A DNA stretch of 6,719 nt from Hyphomicrobiales bacterium (GTDB lineage Bacteria > Pseudomonadota > Alphaproteobacteria > Rhizobiales > Xanthobacteraceae): positions 1 to 6,719 of the forward strand of contig JACQTM010000001.1 in the NCBI GenBank assembly GCA_016210825.1. The letters run 5' to 3'. Made by a program: the position numbers and the translations under genes. This document shows, piece after piece, positions 1 to 4,976 of this stretch (position 1 is the first letter of the stretch; each line of letters begins with the position of its first letter). The notes beneath the pieces were generated by a model. It was not told the DNA's origin and ran no database searches. It saw only the letters and a program-made list of their open reading frames with translations.

Positions 1-725
1 AGCACGCGCGGGCGCGAGATGACGTGCTCGCGGATCGATGCTGCGAAGAGGCCGTAGCCGACGAACACCACGAAGGTGAGCATCATGAACACCACGCTGA
101 GCCACGTCATGTGCGCGAGCGGATGCGGCTCACCGGCGTCGACGAATTGCGGCAGGAAGGCGAAAAAGAAAATCGACAGCTTCGGATTGAGGATGTTGAT
201 CAGGATGGCTTCAACGGTCACCTTTAGGTCCGCACGGACCTTCCCCCGCTCGTCCCCGCGCAAGCGGGGACCCAGACTTTTCTCCTGGATTCCCGCTTTC
301 GCGGGAACGAACGGGTGTTGCGCTGTCTCACCTTCCGCTTCAGCGGGGACGAGCGGGTGTGGTGCTGACTTGCTATCCGTCTGTTGTGGCGCTGCCACGT
401 TTCCCGCTTTCGCAGGAATGACCGGTTGTGGCGCTGCGTCGACGCGCAGCGCGCCGCGCTCCTTGAGCGCGCTCCAGGCCAAGTAAAGAAGATAGGCAAC
501 GCCCAGCCACTTGAAGGTCTGGAACGCGAGCGCGCTGGTGTGCAAGAGCGCCGCGACGCCCAAGATCGCCGCGGCCATGTGCGGCACGATGCCGAGCGTG
601 CAGCCGAACGCCGCGACCACGCTCGCGCGTGCGCCGCGCGAGAGGCCAGCGGCCAGCGTGTAAAGCACGCCGGTGCCCGGCGACACGATTACGATCAGCG
701 AAGTAATCCAAAATTCGATGGTCAT
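1..725 (-). CDS. LysE/RhtB-family amino acid exporter, 3' end cut by window edge, with in-frame repeat insert
   Basis: This is an inner-membrane efflux protein of the LysE/RhtB translocator family, which exports amino acids or similar small metabolites; the substrate cannot be told from sequence. The frame starts at ATG 725-723 and stays open to the left edge, giving 241 residues. Residues 1-96 hold the family N-terminus, with SPGTG at residues 15-19 near the start of TM1 and hydrophobic helices around 6-25, 38-62 and 70-87. The conserved second half resumes at residue 164 and contains INILNPKLS (residues 176-184) and the FLPQF motif. About 67 residues between them (97-163, nucleotides about 237-437) are encoded by palindromic repeats and are foreign to the family. 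They sit in the central loop between TM3 and TM4, where extra sequence may be tolerated. I estimate that roughly 25 C-terminal residues lie outside the window. The start overlaps the upstream repressor stop (ATGA), implying translational coupling. The family call is confident; whether the protein works is not known. Confidence 0.88.
   Translation of the reverse strand, partial: MTIEFWITSLIVIVSPGTGVLYTLAAGLSRGARASVVAAFGCTLGIVPHMAAAILGVAALLHTSALAFQTFKWLGVAYLLYLAWSALKERGALRVDAAPQPVIPAKAGNVAAPQQTDSKSAPHPLVPAEAEGETAQHPFVPAKAGIQEKSLGPRLRGDERGKVRADLKVTVEAILINILNPKLSIFFFAFLPQFVDAGEPHPLAHMTWLSVVFMMLTFVVFVGYGLFAASIREHVISRPRV
237..437. repeat. REP-like palindromic repeat array inserted inside the LysE-family gene
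   Basis: Four short hairpins follow one another: 252-271 (TCCCCGC-gcaa-GCGGGGA core), 290-307 (TTCCCGC-tttc-GCGGGAA), 335-346 (CCGCT-tc-AGCGG) and 401-418 (TTCCCGC with GCAGGAA, one mismatch). The first two face each other across a CCAG/CTGG spacer and form a classic paired REP (BIME-like) unit. The last three belong to a 42-nt repeat starting at 290, 332 and 401, each followed by a GGGTGTTGCGCTG-like tail (313-325, 355-367, 424-436); an extra tail copy lies at 382-394. On the minus strand the units translate as related peptides of the form A-P-x-P-V-x-P-A-K-A-G. The repeat type is known to be dispersed in many proteobacterial genomes, usually between genes. Confidence 0.85.
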
Positions 726-940
726 CGCGGCTTTCTTTCCTCAAGCAGACGCACAGGAGGAATTTCAAGAGCTTTGGCCAACCGCTCGATCATGGCAATT
801 GTAGGAGAGTTCTCCTGACGTTCGATCATGCCAACGTAATTGCGATCAATTCCCACCCGACTTGCAAGCTCTTCCTGCGAGAGGCCTCGCTCCATGCGGA
901 TGCGCCGCAGGTTGGTCGCTACGATCTCGCCAAGTGACAT
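722..940 (-). CDS. XRE-family helix-turn-helix transcriptional regulator
   Basis: A 72-residue single-domain DNA-binding protein of the Cro/C1 (XRE) family. The domain fills residues 5-65, with the helix-turn-helix at about 21-40: SQEELASRVG is helix 2 and IDRNYVGMIERQ is the recognition helix. The following ENSPTIAMIERLAKALEIP is the usual XRE ending. There is no ligand-binding domain, so any signal must act another way. The stop overlaps the start of the LysE-family exporter by 4 bp (ATGA), so the two genes form an operon, and control of exporter expression is the natural guess. A palindrome lies about 40-50 bp upstream of the start, suited to autoregulation. The ATG at 940-938 is the only usable start, because an in-frame TGA lies 18 nt upstream. 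Oddly, the strong GGAGG Shine-Dalgarno sits 23 nt away, next to a different, out-of-frame ATG. Family call certain; target inferred. Confidence 0.93.
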   Translation of the reverse strand: MSLGEIVATNLRRIRMERGLSQEELASRVGIDRNYVGMIERQENSPTIAMIERLAKALEIPPVRLLEERKPR

Positions 941-959
941 AGCGAGATAAAGAACTCAT
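846..959 (-). other. Possible 37-codon leader ORF overlapping the XRE gene out of frame
   Basis: The ATG at 959-957 follows GGAGG by four nucleotides, the best ribosome binding site in this region. It opens a 37-codon frame that overlaps the XRE gene in another frame and ends at 846. Its peptide (MSSLSRYVTW start, Arg/Gly/Ala/Pro-rich later) looks like a shadow of the regulator gene and not a conserved protein. It may still be translated and so affect initiation at the regulator start 19 nt downstream. It could equally be chance. Confidence 0.3.
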
Positions 960-977
960 TGTGCCTCCTACTCTCCA

Positions 978-991
978 CCTAGTATAATAGG
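978..991. promoter_or_regulatory. Palindromic operator overlapping divergent -10 boxes
   Basis: CCTAGTATAATAGG matches its own reverse complement at 12 of 14 positions. Its plus strand contains a perfect TATAAT (983-988) suited to the gene at 1029, with TTGTGC at 959-964 as a weak -35 at 18-nt spacing. Its minus strand contains TATTAT and TATACT, either of which could be the -10 for the regulator/exporter operon. A repressor bound here would cover both promoters. The adjacent XRE gene is the obvious candidate to bind it; that link is inference. Confidence 0.55.
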
Positions 992-1028
992 TATTACTGA
1001 AGGTCGCTTCGCAAGCAAGAGAGCATCC

Positions 1029-1259
1029 GTGATTTTCCGCTGGCTCAAGCGGCGGCGAGACGCAGCGATGCGGGTTGCAGCCGACGCCGAAGCCTTGATC
1101 GCGCAATTCGGCGATAGCGCCTATGGTGAAGCCCGAAGACGCGCCATTGACGCGCTTGGCAAGTCCCGCGACCCGCACTGGAATAACGTGCGGCGCGAGA
1201 TCGGAAGACGCACGGGCCGCGCCTATGTCGATACGGCCACGCGTTATCTCGAGCCATGA
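1029..1259 (+). CDS. Small conserved hypothetical protein, Arg-rich, likely cytoplasmic
   Basis: This encodes a 76-residue basic protein of unknown function. It starts at GTG 1029 with an AAGAGAG purine stretch at 1016-1022 as ribosome binding site. The N-terminus is amphipathic and very basic (FRWLKRRR, residues 3-10). It is followed by a predicted helix with DAEALIAQFGDSAYGEARRRA (residues 19-39, contiguous helix) and then a C-terminal part with HWNNVRREIGRRTGR and the ending DTATRYLE. From memory, similar short proteins with the FGD-AY-EAR and TATRY signatures are widespread in Hyphomicrobiales, but their role is undefined; I could not run a search. There is no signal peptide or membrane segment. 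It is divergent from the XRE/exporter operon and its TATAAT lies within the shared palindrome, so it may be under the same repressor. Confidence 0.75.
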   Translation: MIFRWLKRRRDAAMRVAADAEALIAQFGDSAYGEARRRAIDALGKSRDPHWNNVRREIGRRTGRAYVDTATRYLEP

Positions 1260-1340
1260 TTGCATCGAATGGCAAGCTTTGGTAATCGCGGCCCAGCAGC
1301 GCCTTGCGGAAAGCAAAATAAAATACACGATTGCCGTCAT

Positions 1341-1658
1341 ATGCGCTTGGAGCGATTGAAGCTTGTCGGAATAGCCATCGCCGCGGGATGGATCGCCGGC
1401 GCAATACTCTATCTACAACACGCCGATATTCGCGCGGCGAAATTTCTGCGGAATTCAAGCTTCGAAATCTGCGATTATGTCAATTATCACTTGGCGCTTT
1501 ATTCAGGTTGCTGGCACGACCTGATGAAAATCGCGGCGTCACTCGACAACGCTTTCGCAAATCTCGCGATCCTGTCGCTTGCTCCGGTCTTGTTGCTATG
1601 GCTCGCCGCCACTATCGCCCAAAAACTTTGGCGATTGATGCGCGCGTCTCGTCCCTAG
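1341..1658 (+). CDS. Hypothetical membrane protein with two predicted transmembrane helices
   Basis: I do not recognise this protein. From ATG 1341 it is 105 residues: a short basic N-terminus (MRLERLK), a hydrophobic helix at about 7-25, a polar middle region (26-72) containing Cys44, Cys57 and several aromatic residues, a second hydrophobic helix at about 73-94, and a basic tail. Charge placement suggests both ends are cytoplasmic with the middle in the periplasm. The frame is open upstream to a TTG at 1260 and an ATG at 1269, but the added residues are polar and low in coding character, so I prefer 1341; no clear Shine-Dalgarno supports either choice. The stop codon TAG is the first three bases of the repeat at 1656-1847, so the original C-terminus may have been replaced when that repeat arrived. 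There is no functional clue from the neighbours. Confidence 0.55.
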   Translation: MRLERLKLVGIAIAAGWIAGAILYLQHADIRAAKFLRNSSFEICDYVNYHLALYSGCWHDLMKIAASLDNAFANLAILSLAPVLLLWLAATIAQKLWRLMRASRP

Positions 1659-1847
1659 AGTCTGATCCACTTCAATTGAATCGCATCCAACCTCATCCTG
1701 AGGAGCGGCCCGAAGGGTCGCGTCGCGAAGGACGGGGCCGGCCCCATCCTTCGAGACGCCCGCCTTCGCTAAAGCTCCGGCGGACTCCTCAGGATGAGGC
1801 CGGGTGATGTCCAACGGTGCGCTTCAAACAAGATGGATCGGACTCTA
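1656..1847. repeat. Outer palindromic repeat with a second element nested inside it
   Basis: The left arm TAGAGTCTGATCCA (1656-1669) and right arm TGGATCGGACTCTA (1834-1847) are inverted copies matching at 13 of 14 positions. Weaker pairing continues inwards over about 32 nt per arm (to the GAATCGCA and GTGCGCTTC segments). Between the arms lies an unrelated palindromic element (about 1691-1809). Joining the arms without the inner part gives one imperfect palindrome of about 68 bp, so the arrangement looks like one repeat inserted into another. The left arm supplies the stop codon of the preceding gene. Confidence 0.7.
1691..1799. repeat. Inner BIME-like palindromic element with 15-bp perfect terminal inverted repeats
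   Basis: CCTCATCCTGAGGAG at 1691-1705 is repeated as its exact reverse complement at 1785-1799. Inside, a nested hairpin is centred on the self-complementary GGGGCCGGCCCC (1734-1745), whose flanks CGTCGCGAAGGACGGGGC and GCCCCATCCTTCGAGACG pair at 16 of 18 positions. The right half carries a CCGCC...GGCGG segment (1760-1784) that resembles the hairpin at 2933-2953. The CCTCATCCTGAGGAG ends and the TTCGAGACG core are of a kind common in Bradyrhizobium-type genomes between genes. TCCAAC occurs on both sides (1686-1691 and 1810-1815), a possible target duplication. It may also act as a transcription terminator or mRNA 3' end. Confidence 0.8.
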
Positions 1848-1957
1848 GCAAGCGATCCGCTTAACCTACCCTACCCGCTTAAGACATTGTCAAACCGGCT
1901 TGGTTAGAGTCTGCCCGCGACGCCGTTTGGCGGCGGCGCCTGCGCGAACCCTTTTTG

Positions 1958-2455
1958 ATGAGCGAGCGGCCGGCAACGTTTAAGGAAATGATCCTGGTCG
2001 GCGTCATCGGCGCCGCAGTCGGGCTTTATTTTATTCTCGTCGGCGCGGGCGCGCTCCCAATTCCGGGCGGGCCGCGCAACCTGCACGCGCCGCTGTGGGT
2101 CGTGCTGTGCGCGGGGCTTGCCTTCTTCCTCGGCGGCGCCGCGGTCTTGATCGGCGCGGCCGGCCACGCCGACGCGACCGGCACGCTGCCTGAGGCAACA
2201 CCAAAAGCGCTGCGCATCGCCCAATATTTCATCGGGATGTCGATTTTCGTTTGCTTCGGCGCGATCGCGAGCTGGATCGCATTCGCGCCCGGCCCGCGCG
2301 AATTCTCCGGATCGTTCATGGGCGTCGAGACGCCGACCAGCGCCGCCGTCGGGCGCGCCGTCTTCGGCGCCAGCGCGATCATTATTTGGCTGTGCACATT
2401 GGCCGTTGCGGTGTCCGGCGCGCGCAAGCTGTTCGGCCGGGACAAGAAAGCCTGA
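1958..2455 (+). CDS. Hypothetical integral membrane protein, four predicted transmembrane helices
   Basis: This gives a 165-residue membrane protein of unknown function. Hydrophobic segments lie at about residues 11-31, 46-67, 88-110 and 132-154. The first loop (31-45) is Gly/Pro-rich (ALPIPGGPRNLHAP). A longer polar stretch separates helices 2 and 3 (68-87), and helices 3 and 4 are joined by a loop at about 111-131. The C-terminus is basic (ARKLFGRDKKA), consistent with a cytoplasmic tail. I choose ATG 1958; the frame also has a TTG immediately before it, and no good Shine-Dalgarno is visible upstream, so the start is moderately sure. No catalytic or transport motif is visible. The next gene also encodes a small membrane protein on the same strand, 106 bp downstream, but nothing ties the two functionally. 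Confidence 0.75.
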   Translation: MSERPATFKEMILVGVIGAAVGLYFILVGAGALPIPGGPRNLHAPLWVVLCAGLAFFLGGAAVLIGAAGHADATGTLPEATPKALRIAQYFIGMSIFVCFGAIASWIAFAPGPREFSGSFMGVETPTSAAVGRAVFGASAIIIWLCTLAVAVSGARKLFGRDKKA

Positions 2456-2561
2456 CGCCGCGCGCGACTGGATTTTGCCCGGCCGGTCCCGCCTCCGTCA
2501 CGCGATCCGTCCGGCATGCTATCATTTCATTATTGCGAAGCGGCCTCTGGGGGATGCGTTC

Positions 2562-2897
2562 ATGCAAGTCCTGAAAATCGCGGTGCTGGCGGTCGGCATG
2601 ACATTCATCTGGGCCATGCTGGTTGCGCTCGTTTACCGTTTTCCGGTTCCGTTCCAAGGAATGGAATCGGGTTTCATCGGAATGGTTTCCGCGCCGATCG
2701 CCCTGCTGTTTTACGGCGTTTTCTACGGCGGGTTCCTGGTGCCGATCGCGCTCGCGCTGCTGCTTTACTGGATCATGACGATGAAGACATTCGGCCTGAC
2801 ATCGCGCGCGCGGATGTGGATCGCAACGAATATCGGCGCGTTCGTTTGCGTCATGCTGCTGGCGACGCTGGACCTTATCATCGGCCACCCGTGGTGA
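2562..2897 (+). CDS. Small hypothetical membrane protein, three to four predicted helices
   Basis: This is a 111-residue, strongly hydrophobic protein that I do not recognise. Helices are predicted at about 5-25, 38-54, 56-74 and 86-107, separated by short loops (YRFPVPFQGMESG and KTFGLTSRARMW). ATG 2562 is preceded by a GGGGG-type ribosome binding site at 2549-2553 with suitable spacing. The frame is open further upstream, but those 52 codons are polar, Arg/Pro/Cys-rich and lack coding character, so they are left out. There is no conserved polar residue pattern to suggest transport or catalysis. It follows another unknown membrane protein gene, with 106 bp between, and is followed by a 199-bp gap. 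Confidence 0.72.
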   Translation: MQVLKIAVLAVGMTFIWAMLVALVYRFPVPFQGMESGFIGMVSAPIALLFYGVFYGGFLVPIALALLLYWIMTMKTFGLTSRARMWIATNIGAFVCVMLLATLDLIIGHPW

Positions 2898-2932
2898 CGG
2901 CGGGCATTACGTAGGTTTGGTCGAGCGACTTG

Positions 2933-2953
2933 TCCGCCGTAGCGCGAAGGCGG
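2933..2953. repeat. Short hairpin repeat in the 2898-3096 gap, related to part of the element at 1691-1799
   Basis: CCGCC (2934-2938) and GGCGG (2949-2953) flank GTAGCGCGAA. The same segment, in opposite orientation and with four extra bases (TTTA) and one substitution, occurs at 1760-1784. This looks like a dispersed repeat fragment. The rest of the 199-bp gap shows no open frame or RNA gene that I can support. Confidence 0.45.
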
Positions 2954-3096
2954 AAGCAAAATCCATTACTTCTTATCGAGTACAACGCGCTCGTCCCCTT
3001 CGTCCGGCTATCGCTCATTACGGCAATCCGCACGAAACCCCGTTGCGTGTATCCATCAGACATTGCAGATTAAGGTAGTAGCAGGGGTGGGACATC

Positions 3097-3663
3097 GTGC
3101 GTATCGTTGCGGTTGTTGTGTTGGCGTCGCTCGCGGGCGCATGCGCCACCGGGGATGCCGGGGTGACGGCCGCTGCGGCGCCAGAAAAGCCGGACACCGG
3201 CAAATGGAAATTTGAGCGGCGGATCGATCCGATCACCGGTGCTACGGCCACGACCGCGTGGCTGGAGATCAGCACGTACGAATTCTTGAAGGGGAATTAC
3301 GAGGGCGACCTTCAGTTGATGTGTTTCAAGAACCAGCCCATCGTTCGCCTTGCCTTCAACCTCAAAGTCGGCTCCGACAAGACGGGATCCATCGCCTATC
3401 GCTTCGATGACAATCCCGGCCGCGAGATTAAAGCGCGGTTTTTCGCAAAACCGCGCATCATCGTCATCGAAGATAAAGCCGAGGTCGCGCGATTTGCCGG
3501 TGAACTCGCGGCGGCTGAAGTCCTGCACTTGCGCGTCACCGCATTGACGAAGCGCGGCTTCGCCGCAAAGTTTCCGGTCCACGGCGCGCCACATGCCATC
3601 AAGGCCGCTTATGCCGAATGTCCATTGCCGGCCGATCCGCCGCACAAGCGCGCGGGCGCGTAA
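3097..3663 (+). CDS. Putative secreted lipoprotein, weakly VasI/TagO-like
   Basis: This is a 188-residue exported protein. Residues 1-16 form a short signal sequence, MRIVAVVVLASLAGAC; Cys16 could be lipidated, although the lipobox AGAC lacks the usual Leu at -3. A low-complexity Ala/Pro linker (17-35) follows, then a globular domain (36-178) that looks like a beta sandwich: WKFERRIDP, WLEIS, LQLMC at 72-76, YRFDD at 101-105, a Phe/Ala-rich helix at 130-141, LHLRV, and an ending AYAECP. Cys76 and Cys175 could form a disulphide. The strand order and the L-C, RFDD and final helix-plus-Cys pattern faintly recall VasI/TagO-type domains seen near type VI secretion loci, but none of those genes is here, so this is only a resemblance. 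The start is GTG 3097 with a GGGGTGGGA purine run just upstream. It begins a new transcription unit after a 199-bp gap. Confidence 0.75.
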   Translation: MRIVAVVVLASLAGACATGDAGVTAAAAPEKPDTGKWKFERRIDPITGATATTAWLEISTYEFLKGNYEGDLQLMCFKNQPIVRLAFNLKVGSDKTGSIAYRFDDNPGREIKARFFAKPRIIVIEDKAEVARFAGELAAAEVLHLRVTALTKRGFAAKFPVHGAPHAIKAAYAECPLPADPPHKRAGA

Positions 3664-3779
3664 GATCGGCCGCACGGCGAAACCAATCCCGCGCGCCTAC
3701 ATCGCCGCCGCTTGCAAACCGTTCCCGCAAAAGACATCCTCAGCCTTCAATCGCCAATCGTGCTTCTTAACAGGTTACG

Positions 3780-4829
3780 ATGTCGAGCCGACCGTCAATA
3801 AGCGCCAGCGAACCGGCGACAGCCCGGCGTTCCATCACGGCCGGCGCGCGCTTGTCCCCGGCGTTCGCCTGGCCGTTCCCTTTGCCGTCCGCGGCGCTCG
3901 CCAGCGGCATCGTGCTCGCCATTGTTGCGTTCGCGAATGTCCCGCCGATTGAGAATCAAAGCTGGCGCTGGCTCGCCAGCCTGCAAAGCTTCTTCACCGA
4001 TGTCTACGAGGACACGAGCGTCTGGATCCTCATCGCGATGGTGGCGGCCGGCTTGGGCTTGGAAAAAATCATTCCGGCGCGCCGCCAGCCAATGGCGAAC
4101 GCCGCCCTCAATATTCCCTTCGCCTTGATGCTGCTGCTCTTCATCAGCGCAATCGCACCGTTCAAGGTGCTCGTAGCGGAAACGATGGTCGGCTGGATTG
4201 GCCAGAGCAAGATCATCAACCTAAGCTTCGAGACGGTGGATTCCGTCCCGCTCACCTTCGCGGCCGTGATCGTCGGCGCGCTGATCCTTGATTTTTTCTT
4301 CTACTGGTTCCATCGCCTGCAACATGCCAACCGGTTTCTCTGGCAAGAACATCTTCTGCATCACAGCGATACGGCGCTGAACGTTACGACGACCGACCGC
4401 AACCATTTTCTCGAACAATTCTTGACGCCGTTCTTCCTTATCGTGCCGGTCATGCTGCTGTTCGATCTCCCCGTGGCCGACGTCGTGATCATCGGCCTCC
4501 TGCCCGCGATCTGGTCAAACGTCGTGCACATGAACATCCGCGTCGGCTTTGGAAAGCTCTGGTGGCTGCTGACGAGCCCGCAATATCATCGCATCCACCA
4601 CTCGATCTTATCCGAGCACCAGAACAGGAATTTCGCCGCCTGGTTTCCGGTTTGGGATGTGATCTTCGGCACGGCGTATGCGCCGCGTGCGAACGAATAT
4701 CCGAACACCGGCGTCGCGGGCATTGAGGTATCCTCGCTCTCGGGCGCGGTCATGCTGCCATTCGTGCGCTGGTATCGCATGGCAGCCGGCGACCTTGGGG
4801 GCGAGAGCGCCAGGCGATCGGGCACTTAA
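3780..4829 (+). CDS. Fatty acid hydroxylase / sterol desaturase superfamily membrane protein
   Basis: A 349-residue integral membrane enzyme of the di-iron fatty acid hydroxylase superfamily, which uses O2 to hydroxylate or desaturate lipid-type substrates. The three histidine boxes are intact: HRLQH (His178, His182), HLLHH (His191, 194, 195) and HRIHH (His270, 273, 274); the extra conserved His250 in VVHMN is also present. Hydrophobic segments lie at about 38-55, 81-95, 109-130, 158-177 and 213-245, so the histidine clusters face the cytoplasm as in the family. The first 36 residues are Ser/Ala/Arg/Pro-rich and unlike the family core, so a later start is possible; however, no other ATG lies before the first helix. 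The ribosome binding site (AGGTT) is weak. The substrate is unknown. Carotenoid, sterol-like and ether-lipid enzymes share this fold, and no adjacent lipid gene narrows it. It probably forms its own transcription unit. Confidence 0.9.
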   Translation: MSSRPSISASEPATARRSITAGARLSPAFAWPFPLPSAALASGIVLAIVAFANVPPIENQSWRWLASLQSFFTDVYEDTSVWILIAMVAAGLGLEKIIPARRQPMANAALNIPFALMLLLFISAIAPFKVLVAETMVGWIGQSKIINLSFETVDSVPLTFAAVIVGALILDFFFYWFHRLQHANRFLWQEHLLHHSDTALNVTTTDRNHFLEQFLTPFFLIVPVMLLFDLPVADVVIIGLLPAIWSNVVHMNIRVGFGKLWWLLTSPQYHRIHHSILSEHQNRNFAAWFPVWDVIFGTAYAPRANEYPNTGVAGIEVSSLSGAVMLPFVRWYRMAAGDLGGESARRSGT

Positions 4830-4855
4830 TTCCGCCGCGCTTTTTTTACGCATCT

Positions 4856-4869
4856 TGTCATAAATGACA
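4856..4869. promoter_or_regulatory. Perfect 14-bp palindrome, candidate operator
   Basis: TGTCAT-AA-ATGACA is a perfect inverted repeat lying 27 bp after the hydroxylase stop and about 55 bp before the -10-like box of the Nudix gene. A T-run (4841-4847) precedes it, but no stem sits immediately upstream of that run, so it is a poor terminator. A dimeric regulator site is possible; I cannot name the regulator. Confidence 0.35.
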
Positions 4870-4924
4870 GAAGCCGGCGCTCGCGCCTGCGGCACTCAGG
4901 CGATGAATGCAAACGATTGCGCAT

Positions 4925-4930
4925 TATAAT
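4925..4930 (+). promoter_or_regulatory. TATAAT -10 box upstream of the Nudix gene
   Basis: A perfect TATAAT lies 46 bp before the start at 4977 within a locally AT-rich stretch. No convincing -35 is present at 16-18 nt spacing (nearest is GATGAA-like), so the promoter call is tentative. Confidence 0.35.
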
Positions 4931-4976
4931 CTTTCCTCACGAAAGCGATTCGTCATGACTACGCGTAGGGGACGAA

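Noticed and set aside
237..437. Regularly spaced short repeats that could suggest a CRISPR array
   Set aside because: Units are imperfect palindromes with unequal spacing (42, 27, 42), no unique spacers of constant length and no cas genes; they are REP-like.
76..486. Plus-strand open frame of 136 codons with SSPRKRGP and PAFAGT peptides
   Set aside because: It is the complement of the LysE-family gene and its REP-like repeats; such peptides are the usual translation of these repeats, not a protein.
1260..1340. Upstream extension of the two-helix protein from TTG 1260 or ATG 1269
   Set aside because: The extra 24-27 residues lack coding character and would put a polar segment before the first helix; ATG 1341 gives a normal membrane-protein start.
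2406..2561. Upstream extension of the small membrane protein at 2562
   Set aside because: The added residues are polar and Arg/Pro-rich, overlap the preceding gene's end, and a good ribosome binding site sits at 2549-2553 before ATG 2562.
3070..3675. Long minus-strand open frame opposite the lipoprotein gene
   Set aside because: It mirrors the codon structure of the plus-strand gene; the plus strand has the signal sequence, ribosome binding site and sensible domain.
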